Shown piece by piece: positions 22,340 through 33,319 of a stretch of 64,000 nt of DNA. The position numbers and the translations under genes are program-made. Location: positions 4,424,501-4,488,500 of the forward strand of contig JAGUCH010000007.1 of NCBI GenBank assembly GCA_019096065.1. Direction: 5' to 3'. The notes beneath the pieces were generated by a model. The model searched no databases. It was not told the origin of the DNA and saw nothing but the letters and a program-made list of their open reading frames with translations. The first letter of the stretch is position 1; each line of letters begins with the position of its first letter. The DNA is from Paracyclopina nana (lineage: Eukaryota; Arthropoda; Copepoda; Cyclopoida; Cyclopettidae).

Positions 22340-22780
22340 TACCATTATTATATGCATTTTATCGTGGAAAAAAATCATGCCAAAATATAGAAACAATTGA
22401 TCTCATTCAAAAATCCACTTTTATTTTTTTGTAAGAATCATGATTTGCCATAAAAAGCATGGATGAAGCGACCTTTTGGCATTCATGCAAAATTGATAGC
22501 ATTAAAAAAGAGAGTCTACGCAGCTCGATAAACCCTCGGTTCAACGCAGTTTCCGCCACTTTTCCAGCGCTCCGCCGAGGAATTTTGCCTGTACGTGATT
22601 GGCGGAGCCAAAATGGCCGCAACCCACGCGAAAATCCTACAATTTGCTCGGAATCACCGAGAATATTTCACTATGGCCCCCAAATAAGAAAGCACTCTTC
22701 AAACGATTATTGTTTTGATTATTATTTATATTTTTTCTCAATACTGGAGATCATTGGAATGATATGACTATGTAGAATGC
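22340..22780. other. convergent intergenic spacer
   Basis: Lies between the tail-to-tail HES genes. No gene. No K-box was found downstream of the minus-strand gene's stop in the adjacent 100 bp. Confidence 0.4.
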
Positions 22781-24241
22781 TCAAAATGGCCGCCACACCG
22801 GATCGTTTGGGTTCAGTCTGATTGGAGCCGGTTTGATTGGCCTCGTTCTGGCCCGAGGCTCGCCGCCGTCCTCGTCGTCCTCCTCCGAGGTCACGGACGA
22901 GGACGTTTTCGTGCTGATGGATAAGGTGACTGAATAGTTGTTGTTGTTGACTGGCGTGGATGAAGGCCGCGGCGGCGGAGGGCTGAAATCGGGGCTCAAG
23001 GCCGATAAAGGTGGGGAATGAAAGAGCCTTTTGGAAGGGGACGAGCCCATGCTTGGCGACGAGGATCTCCTTAGCGGAGTGGACCGCAAAGTGTCCTCAG
23101 CTCGAGCCGAATTTGAGCTCGAGCTAGTCGTCGTTGAGGTCGGTGGAACAGCCGGGGGCAAAGGCTGGTGAACCGGGGTAAGCCTGCAAAAAAATCACGA
23201 AATTATTTCCATAATAAATTTTCAGCGAAAACAATTAAAAATTAGTATACAGTCGATATATATATTTTGATTTGCCAGATCAAAAAGTGAAAAGTTGCCA
23301 CATATTTCTGATAATAATTTCAGATAATTCACGAATTCAAAAATATGCCATGAGTGCATCATGAAGGCTTTTTTTAAAGGTACAATTCACGGTAAGTAGT
23401 ATTTTTGTTTGCTACCTTGATTGTAAAGCTGAGGCAATTGGATTGGCCATATTTGAAGATAAATGCGCGAGCAATCTTTGGCCCACAGTGACATCAACGC
23501 CAGGCGTAGACAGCAAAAAGGAGGCAGCTTCTTGAGCGCACGATGAATAACCAGCCTGAAACCTGAAACAAAAAAAGATATGGTTTTTTATTCACGTGGA
23601 TGCAAATATACGACCAGAATGGCAGTAATCAGCTCGCGTGACACACACACCCAAAAATATTGATATCTTCTTAATATTTTACCTGTGAATTTCTTCGAGT
23701 GGATTCCTCGCGTTGGTGACGAGAAGGCGCCTTGCTTGTTGCATTTTATGCAAATGTCTCACAGTCAATTCGAGAATATCAGCTTTCTCAAGCTTGGACA
23801 CATTTTCGCCTTGGGCTTGCAGGGCTGCAGTCATGATGTCCTTAAGCTCGTCGAGGCATTTGTTGATTCTCGCCCTTCTCTTCCTCTCCAGCAAAGGCTT
23901 CATGATCTATAAAACCCAGAATATTAGACACCTAAAAATAATTATTTCTCTTAAATTACCTTTTTGTACTGGCTGGATCTGGTCATTTTGGCCTCTTTGC
24001 TCTCAGGGTCAGGCGAGCCGGAGGAATTGAGGCCTGAGCTCGAGGAGCTCGACACATTGTTCGATCCGTCACTGCTGGAGGGGGCAGCTGCCGGCGAGGC
24101 CACCGCGGGCGTACTGGTCAAGTTGATGGGCGTGGACGCCATGAGAAACTGGTGTTGAAAGGGGCTGGCAAAGTAGCCGAAATTGGGGGGCGTCATCGGG
24201 TTGAATTGGCCTCCGCCGAGGCCGTTTTGCGGGTTGTTCAT
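22781..24241 (-). CDS. Hairy/E(spl)-type bHLH-Orange repressor, four exons, C-terminal WRPF
   Basis: Exons on the minus strand: 24241-23960, 23906-23683, 23562-23416 and 23183-22781, all GT-AG and in phase, giving 351 aa. Residues 1-85 are a Gly/Pro/Ser-rich N-terminus. The bHLH begins [20 protein letters not shown] and ends [13 protein letters not shown]; the first intron falls inside the basic region (YKK|IMKP), an old intron position of hairy-type genes. The Orange domain spans exons 2-3 ([17 protein letters not shown]). Exon 4 is a low-complexity Ser/Pro/Thr tail with an acidic patch ([11 protein letters not shown]) ending VWRPF, the Groucho-binding motif variant. It is longer and more diverged than the other two HES genes, so it may represent the ancestral multi-exon member from which intron-poor copies arose. 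Tail-to-tail with the intronless HES gene. Confidence 0.92.
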
Positions 24242-24461
24242 ATCACAAAGTGTGTGTCACATGACGCGTTGGAATCACTACTAAATAACTTCGTTTCACA
24301 TGTCGATGTCGGTGTGGACATGTGTGAAGTGCGTGCGCAGGCTACTACTGCCGCGAGTGACGGCGAATGGCGGCGCCATTCGCGGGTGAGACGCGCGCTG
24401 GCCTCGCGAGAGCGACCTATAATAGCGAGAGTAGCTTGAGAGTGATGGCTTGAGCTGCTAC

Positions 24462-24494
24462 CGTGGGAACCTGGATGGCACATCCATTCCCAGG
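24462..24494 (+). promoter_or_regulatory. Su(H) paired-site-like element upstream of the four-exon HES gene
   Basis: A perfect CGTGGGAA (24462-24469) faces TTCCCAGG (24487-24494, one mismatch to TTCCCACG) with a 17-bp gap. Head-to-head spacing of 15-17 bp is the geometry of the Su(H) paired site that lets two Notch complexes dimerise. It lies 221 bp upstream of the ATG. A weak TATA-like TATTATAG is on the minus strand at about 24425-24418. Confidence 0.55.
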
Positions 24495-24499
24495 AACAC

Positions 24500-27284
24500 G
24501 CATCACCTTACCTTAGACCCACCTATGCACCACTAGCTACACTAGGTACAGGGCATCGTGATGAAACGTGATAAAAAGAGATGCTACCCTGCTATTGCAG
24601 CTTAAATGTACTACTATATGCACCTGTGAAAGTGGAAAGTGGGATTTACTGCTGAAGCACAACTCGGTGAAGCCTTAAAAAGTCACAGTCACTCGCTAAA
24701 AACACCAGCTCTTTTTAAAGTTGATTTTCGCCTGTGCTAAAAAATCAAGTTCTCAGCTTTGAGGCTGTTAGTTTGAAAATTATGGAAGTGATGGTGATAT
24801 GCTTCTTATTTTGCTTTGCTAAAAACCGACAGCATTGACAAAAAGCCTAAAAATGTACCTAGACTGGGGTGATAATTAAGTAGAAGGGATTCTACTACGT
24901 TTTTAGCCCTTTTTGTGGAATGCCCTGTTCGCTGGCTAGTTCATGGTGATGGCTCCTTGGGGCCACTAGCCACTTAGCCAAGTCAAAAAGGAGCGTAAAA
25001 AGATGCAGACAGGAGCAAAGTGGAGCTCTCAAAATGAACCGAAAATAGAGCGAGCGCATTTTCTTGGTGGTGTTATTATTATTGGGGAGAAAGGAAGAGG
25101 AAGTCAAACGTCAGCCTAGATTAAATGATCCATTTTTGACCTGATTAGCCGGTGGCGAGCCGGTCATCATCCGCATCCGCTTTGGCTGAGGTCGGGTCAC
25201 CAACGTTCTTTTCCCAGTAGAAGCAAATGCTCGCAATTTCACACGAAGTGTGATGACAATTGCAGTTTTCAAAAGGTCTTGAGAAAGCTCAAGTGGGGAA
25301 GTGTAAACAAACGTGTCGCCAGCATGATTCGGCTGCAATTGCAATTATTTGCGCCCGAAAATCAGTGATTCCAGCCTTACCTTTTACTTCCTAAATGATA
25401 TTTAAAATTCATTGCTATATTCTGAAAGAAGACTCATCCAAAAAAATTATTTGCTTATGCTGCTGTTGTCTGCGCGAGCTAGCAGGGCAGACGCGTACCG
25501 GCCCGCCTTGCCAACGCCCAGTACACGTTGACCGGCCTGCAAAAAAGCCCTGCTTCAAATTTTTCCAAATTTTGCCATATTTTGGCGAAATATCACTCCA
25601 AAAATGCAAACAATTTTAACCTGCCCTGTTTCTCTTCAAAAAGTAAGCATATTTGAGGAAAAAACGGTGCCAAGCCAAGGGAAGATAAATGCCATTAGTT
25701 GACTTGATGGCTGGATGCGCAGTTGTTGTGCCATGTTTTTGCTCCCGTTTTCACACACATAAATTGTTGTCCTAATAAGGAAAAAGCCTCCCTAGGTGGT
25801 CTCCATTTTTTGAAAAAAGAGGAAACGTGAAAAAGAGGCTGAACCTGCGTGGAAGTAATATTGAGGGTATTTATATTCCCACGAGGAGTAGAAATTTGAC
25901 CGGAGCAGCTCAGGTCATCGCGAAGGTCACTTCATTCATTTTGACGGTTAATAATAATGATAGTTAAAGTGACTTCCTGCCTCGCTGCTCTGATTTCGGT
26001 TTTTGATGACAAGGAAGCAAACAGCACACTGGGCCAAAAATAGAGCATTGAGTAACCAAAGAGAAGAGTCATGTCCGGTGTGCTGCGGTCATTGTAATAA
26101 AAGGGTCAATGTACACTGTGAAAGAGCAACAATGAACTTCAGAAGCCACACGCACTCACAATGGTTTTTTCAGCAGATTGCTGATCTGAATGGGGATCGA
26201 ACCCGGGTCACTGGAAAGATGTCTCTCTAGCTGCTAATGAAAACTGATATTAATCTGGCGTATCAAAAAAGAAGCACAAGCTCTTTTGTTTCAACCTCTT
26301 TTTCCCATGACTCAAATGGAATGTGAGCCGTATTGCTACAACGTAGCTGTAAACCGCGGGAAAAAACCTTTACCCACAATTTTTGATCCCACGTGCAGGT
26401 CACGAGACCCAAAGTCAAGACCTGAAAGGTCATTCGATAGCATATACACCATTCAAAGTGTGCACAGTGTGAGTCGCTGAATTTCTGGCAAAACTTAATT
26501 TTCACCTGTCTGGAAATTTGATCAAACTTTGAAAGTATAGAATTACTTTTTTCTTCAACCGAGTGTCAAAGGTTTATTGAGGCAAAAAAGGGCTTCTTTT
26601 TGCTCAAAGTGCGCGCGGTCAAATTGAACTTTTTTAGCCTCAATCCTGCGAGGAGTATATAATTACCTAAGGGAAATATCGTTGAAGGACACCCAGTGTC
26701 AATTGCTTTCTGTTAAACGAAAATGCTGAAAAAACATCCTTTTTTGGATTTTGAAATCTCTGCTGAGCCGAAAAAGCCCATTCTAACATTTCCCATGCAA
26801 CTGACCATCCTGCTTATGAATGCCATCATTTTTAACTGTCTGGCCATTTTTTGGGTCTGTCTGCCTACTTTGAATGGGTAGCAGCAGCATTCCCACCTTT
26901 GTTTTTAGTAGCTGCTTCATCCATTTTGCCCTAGGATGGGATCGTGGCCCCTAGTCATCATTATTATTACTACCAGCTCCTCCATATATCGTGACTGGAG
27001 CGCTGAGGTCAAGCAAAAGGTGAAGAGGCCCGATCTCACGACTCCCCGACTACTTTTTAATGTACTACTCTCACATTCTCCTCTCTATCCCACGAAGATA
27101 ATAGTAAGCAGAACGTGCGGTGCTCCTTTAAATCTTTCCTAATGATCTGGACCCTTATTAAGCCAGCGCGCACTTTGCCTTCATCAACCAAAATGCCTCC
27201 TTTTGTACTCATTTGATGGATAGAGAAGATTCGGTTAAGAAAACTTTATTTTAGAAACGTTTTGAAAGAATTTGCAAAAAAGCT
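24500..27284. other. non-coding interval
   Basis: No gene recognised. It holds a Su(H) site (TTCCCACG, 25876-25883) and a tRNA-like patch at 26183-26240. Confidence 0.4.
26183..26240 (-). repeat. tRNA-like fragment or SINE head
   Basis: On the minus strand CCGGGTTCGATCCCC is a perfect polymerase III B-box with a paired T arm, preceded at the right distance by AGCAGCTAGAGAGA. A full cloverleaf does not close. It could be a decayed tRNA gene or a tRNA-derived SINE. Confidence 0.35.
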
Positions 27285-27462
27285 CATAGATGGCGCTGAT
27301 GGAATTTTCAATGTTAAACTTTAAAAATGCAACAGCGCCACCTAGTGGCGAAATGGACGATAGGGACAAAAATCTAATTATTTTAAAAATGCCAATAGAT
27401 GGCGCTGTTAAAATATTGAAAATTAGCTAATGACACGGCACGGGGGCGCCACCTCGCGGCAA
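27285..27462. promoter_or_regulatory. cluster of four CTCF-like motifs
   Basis: CATAGATGGCGCTG (27285-27298, +), CAGCGCCACCTAGTGGCGAA (27333-27352, read on -), CCAATAGATGGCGCTG (27392-27407, +) and GGGCGCCACCTCGCGGCAA (27444-27462, read on -). On the minus strand the second and fourth read CCACTAGGTGGCGCTG and CCGCGAGGTGGCGCC, close to the CTCF core shared by flies and vertebrates. Orientation alternates. A fifth candidate (CGCCGCTAGAGGGC) is at 27763-27776. Binding is inferred from motif only. Confidence 0.45.
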
Positions 27463-27479
27463 TTTGTAGCCCTGAAAAT

Positions 27480-29507
27480 AACAAATCACCTCTGTTACGG
27501 CTAATATGATGGTCTGGTTTTTTGATGAGGCTACCTAGGAGAGAGTAAAGTAGGCTGCTCGTTATGTTCCAAATAATAATGATGATGATCAGCTCACAGT
27601 CAGTGGAAAAAGATTTATATGAACATGCAACTCAGCTTAATGGCGCCCACGCTGATAGTTTACTGTATAGGCCTCGCAGTGATTTGAACGCGACCTAGAG
27701 TGGCTCGTAAACTTTGTCTGGCTCCTCCTACTTTCTTCGAACCATCGTTTTTTGCTCCTTATCGCCGCTAGAGGGCCTCTTTAATAATCCAACCTTCAGA
27801 GCCAAGTTTCTTGACTCTAAAGATTCTCATCTCCAATAGTTTTCTTTGCCTTTTTTTACGACTCATTTTTTGCATTTTTGGTTATTTACCAAATTACAAT
27901 TTCTATTGAGGAATGGCTTATTTTCTTAGATAGTAGATGAACGGGGCTTGAGAGCAAATCCCATAAATTACTCCAAAGTGCAGATAACTTTTTGATGGTG
28001 CAAGCTGAGAGAGAGAGAGCAAAGAAAAATCATGATGATAAGTATCAGAAATGTACATAGCTTTGCTAAAAGACAATTCCGTCCTCCCTAACTACTTTTA
28101 TCAATTCTTATCTTTTGATTGCTGTCCATCAAAGGGATTCCTTTTCTCTCTGCCATGAATCCAGAGATGACCCAATTTCCACCAAATCAAAGCTAAAAAA
28201 AATGCTCTCAATGCAATGCCTAAAATTGTGTTCAAGCTGACTTTTACAATCTTTTCCAGCTGCTTCAATGGATTTTGAGGCTCTTTTGGCTCTTTTTTTG
28301 ATGGTGTGTGGTTATCAGATTTTAGGTGGGCCCTTCACATTTCACATGTCTTTTGTCATGTGGGCTCGCTGATCTGTCAAGACAGAGACATCGAAGACTG
28401 CGTGGGAATCGATCTTGGCATGTCCGTGATGATGTCAAATACAGTAGCTGGTGGTGCCATTTGGTCAGCAGCAGCCCTGCAATTATATTTTTTGAGAGGG
28501 GGTAACCAGAGTAGCCTCGAGTAAAATTCGCGTACATTTTGCCAGAAGGTGGATCTATTTAATTTAAGCAGATAGAGACTCTGAGCTGCACATTTAATAG
28601 GGGCAAAAAGCTACTTTTTCATATACTTCCATTAATTTTTTCCTACATTTTCCGCGAGCGTGCTCGGCATGCGAACAGAATACATATATGTATACGTATA
28701 TGGGAAAAAGCAGCAGATGAAATGGAAAAGCTGAATTAATCCCGAATTGTTCTTTCCCATGGCTTGAATTCCAGCTTCGGCTTGATCAGGACTTCCCGAT
28801 AAAGAAGCATTCTTCCCCACCAGACAGACAGCAGCATTCTATTGAACACCTGCTCTTCAAATTCCTCTTTTGAAGCTGCCCAAAGTTTTGACTTATTGGT
28901 AATTATCCTCAAAATGCTTCAAATTCCAGCTGAGCCTCAATGAAGAAGTGGAGCATGAATAAAAATAGCTGAAATGATAGTAGCTTTGTCTTTTTTGCGT
29001 GTAAATAGCGGCGGCTGGTGGGGGACGAGAAATGTGGGGAAGTAGCTGTAACGTGGAAATTGGGCATGCATGGGGATTGTCCTTGTCACTGCTTTGGAAT
29101 GCGGCGTCGCTTTTCCCAAAGCCCACAAAGTATTATAATGATAATATTCAACTGGCAGGTGCTTACTACTATCCCATGCACATAGTAATTCCAAAGGGAA
29201 AACCGACGCTACTCTCCCTGCTTGGCTACATCGAAGCATAGTTGGATAGTAAAAAGGACCTGTGGTGTGTGGGAACTTTTTTGGGACATCACGTGGACGG
29301 CATAACATTGCTTACATTCTTTTATTTTCACCTGCTGCTGCTGCTGTGGTACAAATTACGAGCCCACTTGAAAAATACTTGGGTTATCTTGACCAACCTT
29401 CAAGCCACCCGAAAATCCCCTACTTAAAAGAGCATAAAAATTTGCTTCTTATGTGTTCAACATAATGCGCTGGTCATCTTTTGTAGTGCTTTCTAATATT
29501 ACTCATT
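27480..29507. other. non-coding interval
   Basis: No gene recognised. CGTGGGAA at 28401-28408. Confidence 0.4.
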
Positions 29508-30601
29508 TTGAGTGCTTCGATGCTTTATTAATTGAAAGAAGGCATTTTTTGGCAGATTTTAAAATACCTCCTGTTCAAATCAAATTGATGGTCGAAGTCC
29601 CTTTTTGCAATCAATAGACAAATAAAAAAATGAGTTTTGAAGATTTTTAAACGAATTTGCTTATCCATTCAATTTTCATAAAGTTTTGACTCTTTTAACG
29701 AAACTATCGCTATATACGTTCAAATTCAGTTGCTCAAACTCGAGTGAATAACCTAAAAAAATGATTCGGCTTCAAAAAGGTAGATGGTCTCCACAATTTA
29801 ATAGAAGCCCGTTCTCATATTATTCTAGCTAGGCTCCTATAATGTTAAGCGAGGCTCTTTGGAGGCGCATATCTCAACAACTACTGAGCCGATCGGCACC
29901 AAACTTGGTAGGATTTGTCAGTAGACCCTAATAATTGTTCATGCCAAAATTCATCCGAATCGAAGGCTGATTAGTGGAGGCCACTTTTTCCCGCTTTAAA
30001 TGTGAAGCAAAGCTGCCTTGCTTCACATTTTAAACGGCCTCCAGTTGGGGGACTCGGATCTCAACGAAATTTGATACACAGCTGTGGATAGCCTCACTGA
30101 AGAATCCTACCAATTTTGGTTCCAATCGACTCATCAATTGCTGAGTTATTTGCTTCCAAAGAGCCTTGCTTCACATCATAGAGCTTTGCTTAACTTATAT
30201 GAGAACGGGCTAGAGTCACTGTACATACGTTTTGAGAAAAACAGTTGGCGGTGGAAGAAGAACTCTTATTTTTGAGTACTTCGATGTTTTATTAATTGAA
30301 AGAAAGCATTTTTTGGCAGACTGTAAAATCAAATTAATGCTTGAATTCCCATTTTGCAATGAATAGACAAATAAAAAAGGAGATTTTCAAGCGAAATGGC
30401 TTATTCATTGAATTTTCATAAAGTTTTGACTCTTCTTATCAAAATATCGCTACGTTCAAATTCAGTTGCTCAAACTCGAGTGAATAACCTAAAAAATTGA
30501 TTCCGTTTCAAAAAGGTAGATGGCCTCCACAATTTAATAGAGTCACTGTACATACGTTTTGAGAAAAACAGTTGGCGGTGGAAGAAGAGCTCTTATTTTT
30601 G
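29508..30601 (+). repeat. tandem duplication of a ~330-bp unit, first copy interrupted
   Basis: Both copies start GAGT(G/A)CTTCGATG and end AAGAAGA(A/G)CTCTTATTTTTGA. Copy 1 is 29508-30271 including a 404-bp insertion; copy 2 (30272-30601) is uninterrupted. They differ by scattered substitutions and small indels, so the duplication is not very recent. Confidence 0.75.
29807..30210. mobile_element. 404-bp MITE with 14-bp perfect terminal inverted repeats
   Basis: Begins GCCCGTTCTCATAT and ends ATATGAGAACGGGC. It lies inside copy 1 of the 330-bp duplication, and copy 2 gives the empty site (AATTTAATAGAGTCACTG), which points to a short duplicated target of about TAGA. An internal hairpin is formed by AAATGTGAAGCAAAG and CTTGCTTCACATTT. 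No protein is encoded; the 63-codon frame at 30084 is not a gene. Confidence 0.8.
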
Positions 30602-33005
30602 AATACAAATTCTCCACCCTCTTTTTTCGAGTCGAGTGTGTTGACAGACCTGCCATGAATGCTTGAGCAGCACTTTTTTTAGCGGAAGAACACACGTGTG
30701 CATCGTATATATATGCTATATTTTCGCCCATAGTTCCACTGCTGCATATGAGACCCACGCTTTAGTTCCCAGGCCAATGTGTGCAGATGTTTTAGCAGCC
30801 AAACAACCTCATTATGGATTCCCAAAGCAAGTTTAACTGCAGATGGGCTGCGAATTGAAGTCACCAGCAAGCAAGCTCTTCCGATGCTTCAATGACATCT
30901 GCTTTCCAACAACTACCCCACCGGCCAAGAAATACGGTATTATAACAGCCCGATTAGGCCATAAATGTAAACAGATCATTACGGTGTTCATTAATCACTG
31001 ATTTAACCAAGGAGACATTCTTGCTCAAATGAGCCGAAGAATGTGGCCTCTTCCATCTGGTGGGGTATTTTTGACGCCCCCAAGAGAGAATTCCAACATG
31101 TATACTGTACAGCAACAGCAGCGTGGGAATAAGGACAACGCTATCGGAAACTTATGAAACCAAGCCATGAAGTGAAATTCATGATAAGACTCCTAATAAA
31201 AAAGTACCACTTTATATGAAGCATCTGTCTTACTACTGAGTTTCAGTTGAGGTTCAATTTCCCATGAACAAAGATTCCTAGGAATTCTTTTGAGAAACAT
31301 GTTCCAAATTCTTTGTGTCCATCATCTTGTATATGACCTTTACCAATATCACTGCGGGAGATAAACACTCAATTTTTGGGCCATTCTTCAGAGCCTGATC
31401 TCACTCTTAAGAGAAAGGATATTCATTGAAAGAAATCAATTTTTATGATAAGGGAGGTTTGGGCCCTTTTTGCCACACTGTGGACTCAGGAGCTTTGGGG
31501 ACACAAAGGTAAATCCTATAAGAGATTTTTTGGCCACAAAAGATCTCCAAGCATGAGAATTTGTAACTCTAGCTAAGAATTTACAAGGTACCTATTCAGT
31601 ATACAACATATGAAATATAGTGGGTTTAATTGAGAAATATGGCTGGGTGATCAAGAGAAACGCAATTTATCATGTGGCAATTTGCAATCCAGTGACAATT
31701 GTGGGCTTCCAGATACAGAGTGTCCACTGTCAAAATGTTGTCTGGGCACACTGTATTTGCTTGAGTGAAACCCCCTAGCTTGGAATTTATGTATGGTTGT
31801 ACTTCTTTCGCTTTTTTAAGCAAGCCTAATTTGAGCTGGTGAGCTCAATAATGAACCACGGATGAATGGACTTCATTCATGTGAAGAGAATTCTCACGAT
31901 CTCATCAGCAGGCCAAAGATGATGTTGAACACCTGAATATTATTATTCACTGCTTATGACCTGATCATCTGAAAGGAGCCAGGCATTCCCAGGCCAGGAA
32001 CCTTGGCAGCTTTTAGCCTCCATCACTATGAAGCTTGAGCAGATCTAATCGGAAATGGGTAAGAGAAACAACGATTAGCTTGCTTTAAGCAAGCAGCCGC
32101 CCATTTTGATCAAAATCTGCAGCTCGAGCTGAAGCGCGGGAAAATAATAACAAGTTGGTAACTCCCTGCATGTGAAAATAATTTACCTTTTGAAGAAGCC
32201 CCAAATGAAGGCATTTTTTCTCTCGAGAAAAACACCAGGAAACTTGACTTTTTATCGCCAGAATGACAGGTAAAACAGTGAGCAAACAATGAGAGTTGTC
32301 ACTCCACTTGTTCATGTTGAGGTGAGACTTGAGAGGGTTAAACTTTAAAGACAACAAAAGCAGATCGGATTTCAGAACGAGTGATGATACTAAAAAATCT
32401 CGGCTTGAATTATCTCATCTTTCGGCCTATGTTTCAAATCTTAGATCGCCTCATTATTAATTTACTACTCTTTTGATGACGCATTTTCTCTGATATCATA
32501 TAGAATCATGGCACAGTTGAAAAGTTGTCTGTTATTGGGTTGCCTTAATTTTGTTGCGCCGCCGAACGGGACTTGTTAGTAAACAACGCGCGTCAAAAAT
32601 TCGAAATTCGCGGAAGAAACCAACTTTAAGCACAAATTGCTAACACATCTGAAGGAGCCTTAATTTCGTCTGGCTTTAATCGGATGAGCGAGGATGACGA
32701 CGGGCTTAGAAGTCCATGGTCAACAAATCTGATGATAAATTCAAATCATGATTTGAGGATCGCATGTCAAACAAGCCAGCGAATCCTTGGCCGCAAAGCA
32801 GGTGTAGCACGTCTCGGAATTCAACGAGGATGATTGCCAATTTGGCAATTTTGCACTGGCTTACTTTACGTGTGTGTGTCACCTCTTTGACCTTTTAAAG
32901 TTGAGCAAGTTCTGCCATGATTCGTGGGAACGTTTTTTTTCGACTACTGCTCAAGATGTGCGGTCAAAAACTGGCTTTTTTCTCCTCCCATCTTCTAAAG
33001 GAAGT
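30602..33005. other. non-coding interval
   Basis: No gene recognised. Su(H)-type sites: CGTGGGAA 31122-31129 and 32923-32930, TTCTCACG 31891-31898. Confidence 0.4.
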
Positions 33006-33038
33006 GTCAATTTTGGCCGCGTCTAAAAGCTGCGCCGA

Positions 33039-33130
33039 CCCGCACCAACCCGCACCGACCCGCACCAACCCGCACCAAGCCGCACCGACCCGCACCGACC
33101 CGCACCAACCCGCACCAACCCGCACCATAC
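33039..33130 (+). repeat. GC-rich minisatellite, left arm end
   Basis: About nine units of a 10-bp repeat CGCACCAACC / CGCACCGACC. The mirror copy is at 39820-39930. Confidence 0.9.
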
Positions 33131-33319
33131 CACACAAACAAAAAAAAACAAAAAAAAAAACTAACTAAAAGCTGATAAAGCACTTCTATTAGTAGCAAGC
33201 TAGAGCTTTTTGGCAAAAATGGATATGAAAAGAGCGGTTTTATCAAAACTATTTAATAATGCATAGCTTAAAGTGGAATTGTCAGGTGCTAGCTAGCATG
33301 AACTTTAAACTTCAAATTT

